Below, in pieces: positions 6,022 through 8,224 of a DNA stretch of 8,224 nucleotides. Position numbers and translations under genes: made by a program. Source of the DNA: an uncultured Rhodocyclaceae bacterium (GTDB lineage Bacteria; Pseudomonadota; Gammaproteobacteria; Burkholderiales; Rhodocyclaceae); NCBI GenBank assembly GCA_903950295.1, contig CAJBAP010000018.1:1-8224 (forward strand). The letters run 5' to 3'. Position 1 is the stretch's first letter; every line of letters starts with the position of its first letter. The notes under the pieces are model-generated. The model had not been told where the DNA came from, made no database searches, and was given only the letters and a program-made list of their open reading frames with translations.

Positions 6022-6527
6022 CGGCCCGACTCCATCCCGCTCACGGTGAGAAATGCCAGCTTGAGGCGTGCCTCGACGCCGCTGCCACCCGGGACACGCT
6101 GGATTGTCAGGTCATCGATGGCGAGTGCCGGTTGTGCCGCCAACACTGCGGCGAGGAAACTGCGGAAATCCGTATAGTTTCCGCGTAGCGGCAATTGCAG
6201 GGTGGCCACCCCGAACTGATCCGTGCCACGGGTTTCAAAGCCGTAGTCGATACGGCCGGCAGCGAGGCCGTAGCGCAGCGCCGACTCGAGCACATCACGT
6301 TGTCGCGACTCGAGTTCGTCGCGCGAAATCAGGACGGCACGGAAAGCACGGTGATGCATTTCCAGCTGCCGGCTGCCATCGGTTGCCGCCACCACGTCCG
6401 GTGCCCGGCCCTGCGGTGCAAACTGAAGCAACACGGCGACGCCAGCGCCGGCCAGCACGGCCAGCACCAGCAGCAGCGGCCAACCATGGCGCCGCAGCAG
6501 GAGCTCGAGTTCGAGACGAAGATTCAT
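6018..6527 (-). CDS. PilO/GspM-like inner-membrane platform protein
   Basis: This encodes 169 residues with a bitopic architecture. There is a short cytoplasmic N-terminus (MNLRLELELLLRRHG), one transmembrane helix (about 16-36, WPLLLVLAVLAGAGVAVLLQ), then a periplasmic helical/coiled region (50-85, QRDVLESALRYGLAAGRIDY). A ferredoxin-like C-terminal fold follows, with QFGVATLQLPLRGNYTDFRS (104-123), FLAAVLAAQPALAIDDLTIQ (124-143) and LKLAFLTV. The LPLRGxYxxFRxFL pattern and the PALAIDDLxIQR pattern are characteristic of the PilO/GspM superfamily. It would dimerise with the PilN-like protein encoded just before it to form the platform under the secretin. It has an ATGA overlap with both neighbours. 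Confidence 0.82.
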   Translation of the reverse strand: MNLRLELELLLRRHGWPLLLVLAVLAGAGVAVLLQFAPQGRAPDVVAATDGSRQLEMHHRAFRAVLISRDELESRQRDVLESALRYGLAAGRIDYGFETRGTDQFGVATLQLPLRGNYTDFRSFLAAVLAAQPALAIDDLTIQRVPGGSGVEARLKLAFLTVSGMESGR

Positions 6528-7015
6528 GCGCTACCCCGCAGGCGCAGTTCGATGGCGAAACGCACCGGCCAGCCACTGGCACTGTCCTGCACGTCCTGGC
6601 TCAGTAGCTTGGCCGCCACGAAGGGGGCTGCCGCACGCAATTTTGCGGGCAGCGCCAGTACGGCATCCCCATTCCTCGCCTCGCCACTCAGCCGAATGAC
6701 CGCATGCTGCGCGTCACTCTCCAGGTTGAGCAGCACGGCAGCGCTGTTTTCGCAAAATACTTCAGCGAGCGCATCGAGCGTATCCAGCCAGGGCAGATTG
6801 AGCGCCTCTACTGCCGCATCAGCGGCTTGCGCCTCTGCGGCGTTCGGCAGGCGCCGGGTGATTACTTCGGCCATGTGACTGGCCTCGACGGGCAGCGCCG
6901 GCAACCAGGCCAGACTCGATACGGCAGCGAGCAAGACGCTGGCACCACCGGCCAGCCAGCCGGTCCGCTGCGGCAGGGCGCGACGCGGGGCGAAATCGAT
7001 GGCGAGCGGTTTCAT
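6524..7015 (-). CDS. PilN-like (GspL periplasmic half) platform protein
   Basis: This encodes 163 residues from the ATG at 7015. The upstream-extended frame to 7210 is an overlap artefact, because the ATG forms an ATGA overlap with the previous stop. It is bitopic: MKPLAIDFAPRR is a short N-terminus of the type by which PilN contacts PilM. One transmembrane helix (about 18-40, GWLAGGASVLLAAVSSLAWL) precedes the periplasmic part, which has a helix (60-90) and a ferredoxin-like region (AVIRLSGEAR 105-114; WPVRFAIELRLRG 149-161). This is the usual organisation of PilN and of the C-terminal half of GspL. Sequence signal is weak, so identification rests on topology, size and gene order. Confidence 0.72.
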   Translation of the reverse strand: MKPLAIDFAPRRALPQRTGWLAGGASVLLAAVSSLAWLPALPVEASHMAEVITRRLPNAAEAQAADAAVEALNLPWLDTLDALAEVFCENSAAVLLNLESDAQHAVIRLSGEARNGDAVLALPAKLRAAAPFVAAKLLSQDVQDSASGWPVRFAIELRLRGSA

Positions 7016-7623
7016 CGGGCAGCCCCCCGCTGGGAGCCGACGACGACGGGGCGCAGGCCATCGGTCGTCATGCCGGCCTGGCGGCAGTCGCGCCGCAACA
7101 GGGTGTCGAAGCTTGCCGTAGTGCGACCCAGTGGTGGATGCACGCGAATGTCGCGCCAGTTGCCATCGGCGATCAGGCCGATCGTCGTGCTCTCGCTCGA
7201 GGCGACGCAAAACGCCGCATCACGCGGCAAACCGGCACAGTGATGATTGAAATCACGGACAAAGCGCGGCTGTATCCGGCGCACCTGCCAGCCGCGATCT
7301 GCTGCGCTGCGCGGCAGATCGACGGCAAACAGTGAAGGAACGGCACAAGCCAGCCAGTGGCTCGAGCGGGGCAAGGGATCGACGCGCAGCACCCATGCGG
7401 CCGGATCATCGCCGAAGATTGCGTTGAATCGATCGGCGGCGTAAAGATCGAGCTCGGCGGTACCCGCCAAACCTTCCGGGCGCGCCAGAATCCAGTAGCG
7501 GGTCAGCGCATCGGAGATCAGGATGTCGAGCTCGGCGCCCGGCTTGGGCGGATCCGGCAACGGTGCCGGGCCCTGACGTGAAATGCGCAGTTCGGCTGTT
7601 GTCTCAGTGTTGAAGAGTGACAC
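7012..7623 (-). CDS. PilM/GspL-like cytoplasmic protein, reduced
   Basis: This encodes 203 residues from a GTG at 7623, supported by a strong Shine-Dalgarno sequence just upstream inside the ATPase gene. ATG codons further upstream (7680) would need a 77-base overlap. No transmembrane segment or signal peptide is seen. Features include LDILISDALTRYWILARPEG (32-51), AADRFNAIFG (62-71), AAWVLRVDP (75-83), WLACAVPSLF (90-99), QVRRIQPRFVRDFNHH (113-128) and STTIGLIADGNWRDIRV (145-161). This layout recalls proteins at the PilM position in betaproteobacterial T2SS-like clusters (a 'SNxxxRY...W...FxxxxG' block, then 'VQPxLxxxFN'). Those are remote relatives of the actin-like cytoplasmic domain of GspL/PilM. 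At about 200 residues it is much shorter than PilM (about 350) and I see no clear ATP-binding motifs. It probably links the ATPase to the PilN-like protein. The stop overlaps the next start as ATGA. Confidence 0.62.
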   Translation of the reverse strand: MSLFNTETTAELRISRQGPAPLPDPPKPGAELDILISDALTRYWILARPEGLAGTAELDLYAADRFNAIFGDDPAAWVLRVDPLPRSSHWLACAVPSLFAVDLPRSAADRGWQVRRIQPRFVRDFNHHCAGLPRDAAFCVASSESTTIGLIADGNWRDIRVHPPLGRTTASFDTLLRRDCRQAGMTTDGLRPVVVGSQRGAAR

Positions 7624-8224
7624 GGGCCACCTCCTCGAGCGTGGTGAAGCCCTCGCGGGCCAGTTGCAGGGCGGCATCACGCAGGCTGCGCGTACCCTGA
7701 AGCCGCGCCTCGGCCTTGATCTCGGCCAGCGGCGCGCGTTGGGCTATCAGGGTACGCAGGCGGTCGTCGAGTGCCAGGATCTCGGCAACCGCCCGACGCC
7801 CCCGATAGCCGGTGCCGCGACACTCGCCACACCCCCTGCCCTGGCGGAAGCTGCCGGCGGCATCCTCCGGGAGCAGGTTGAGGGCGGCGATGTCGCGTGA
7901 AGACGGGGTAACAGTTTCGGCGCAATGCGGGCAGACCGTGCGCAGCAGGCGCTGCGCCCAGACACCGTTGAGCGCCGAGGTCAAGGTATAGGGGTCGATG
8001 CCCATGTGGGCGAAGCGGCTGAACACGTCGAAGACGTTGTTGGCATGCACCGTCGACAACACCAGGTGGCCGGTCAGCGCCGATTGCACGGCGATCTCGG
8101 CGGTCTCGGCGTCGCGAATCTCGCCGATCATGATCTTGTCCGGATCGTGGCGCAGGATGGAGCGCAGCCCGCGGGCAAAGCTCAGCCCCTTCTTGTCGTT
8201 GACGGGAATCTGCAGCACACCCGC
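7604..8224 (-). CDS. gspE: GspE/PilB-type secretion ATPase, C-terminal part (5' end outside window)
   Basis: These 206 residues are the C-terminal third of a hexameric AAA-like ATPase that drives pseudopilus assembly from the cytoplasmic face of the inner membrane. Visible are the Asp-box-to-Walker-B region (LRSILRHDPDKIMIGEIRD, residues 20-38, with E35), the His box (STVHANN, 57-63, H60), and the tetracysteine zinc site C98-x2-C101 ... C132-x2-C135 (CPHC and GCGECRGTGYRGR). The family C-terminus includes TLEEVARVT. The Zn site indicates a GspE/PilB extension ATPase rather than PilT. Walker A and the N-terminal domains lie beyond the right edge. The frame stays open through base 8224, so an apparent GTG at 8218 is internal. 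Its 3' end overlaps the next gene by 20 bases and carries that gene's ribosome site. Confidence 0.95.
   Translation of the reverse strand, partial: AGVLQIPVNDKKGLSFARGLRSILRHDPDKIMIGEIRDAETAEIAVQSALTGHLVLSTVHANNVFDVFSRFAHMGIDPYTLTSALNGVWAQRLLRTVCPHCAETVTPSSRDIAALNLLPEDAAGSFRQGRGCGECRGTGYRGRRAVAEILALDDRLRTLIAQRAPLAEIKAEARLQGTRSLRDAALQLAREGFTTLEEVARVTLQH
7629..7635 (-). promoter_or_regulatory. Strong Shine-Dalgarno for the PilM-like gene, inside gspE
   Basis: On the minus strand this reads AGGAGGT, a full match to the anti-16S core, five bases before the GTG at 7623. It lies within the last codons of the ATPase gene and decides the non-ATG start of the PilM-like protein. Most other starts in the cluster have weaker sites and rely on overlap with the upstream gene. 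Confidence 0.8.

Noticed and set aside
7016..7210. 65-residue N-terminal extension of the PilN-like protein
   Set aside because: Arg-rich shadow sequence within the PilM-like gene; the ATG at 7015 gives a coupled ATGA junction and a sensible bitopic protein.
7624..7680. Upstream ATG start for the PilM-like protein
   Set aside because: It would need a 77-base overlap with gspE, and its added residues look like a shadow of gspE. The GTG at 7623 has a full AGGAGGT site.
1..8224. CRISPR arrays, tRNA or rRNA genes, insertion sequences, integrases or attachment sites
   Set aside because: Looked for and not seen: no regularly spaced repeats, no tRNA-like cloverleaf, no transposase or integrase reading frame.

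Overview
This window comes from a Gram-negative, GC-rich proteobacterium, most likely a betaproteobacterium. That is suggested by the style of the TrpE, the EF-hand protein, and a secretion cluster whose proteins resemble those I recall from Rhodocyclales and Burkholderiales. The lineage is inferred from protein character only.

Layout. (1) Bases 2-1189 (+) hold the C-terminal ~395 residues of anthranilate synthase component I (trpE), cut by the left edge. No trpG follows. (2) Bases 1190-2693 form a visibly more AT-rich patch. It has a 116-bp spacer with an inverted repeat and a possible broken frame, a small exported coiled-coil protein on the minus strand (1306-1827), a 242-bp divergent intergenic region with a G6/C8 tract, and an EF-hand calcium-binding protein on the plus strand (2070-2693). 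(3) Bases 2700-8224 (all minus) hold nine tightly overlapping genes of a type II secretion / type IV pilus-like machine. Read from right to left they are: GspE-type ATPase (cut by the right edge), PilM/GspL-like protein, PilN-like, PilO/GspM-like, PilP/GspC-like, lipoprotein secretin (GspD/PilQ-like), two GspG-like pseudopilins, and a third pseudopilin lacking Glu+5.

How the genes work together. The ATPase would power assembly of a short periplasmic pseudopilus from the three pseudopilins. The PilM/N/O/P-like proteins would form the inner-membrane platform and link it to the outer-membrane secretin. The order M-N-O-P-secretin matches the pilMNOPQ operon, while the ATPase, secretin and pilins look more like T2SS parts. 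The result is a hybrid, 'atypical type II' machine. All eight junctions overlap and four of them are ATGA, so strong translational coupling is expected. The platform protein GspF, the prepilin peptidase and the substrate are not visible and may lie beyond the right edge or elsewhere.

Nothing here is a clearly unprecedented system. The most interesting points are the hybrid platform, the reduced PilM-like protein, the Glu5-less pseudopilin, the EF-hand gene facing the cluster across a 6-bp gap, and the compositionally distinct patch behind trpE.
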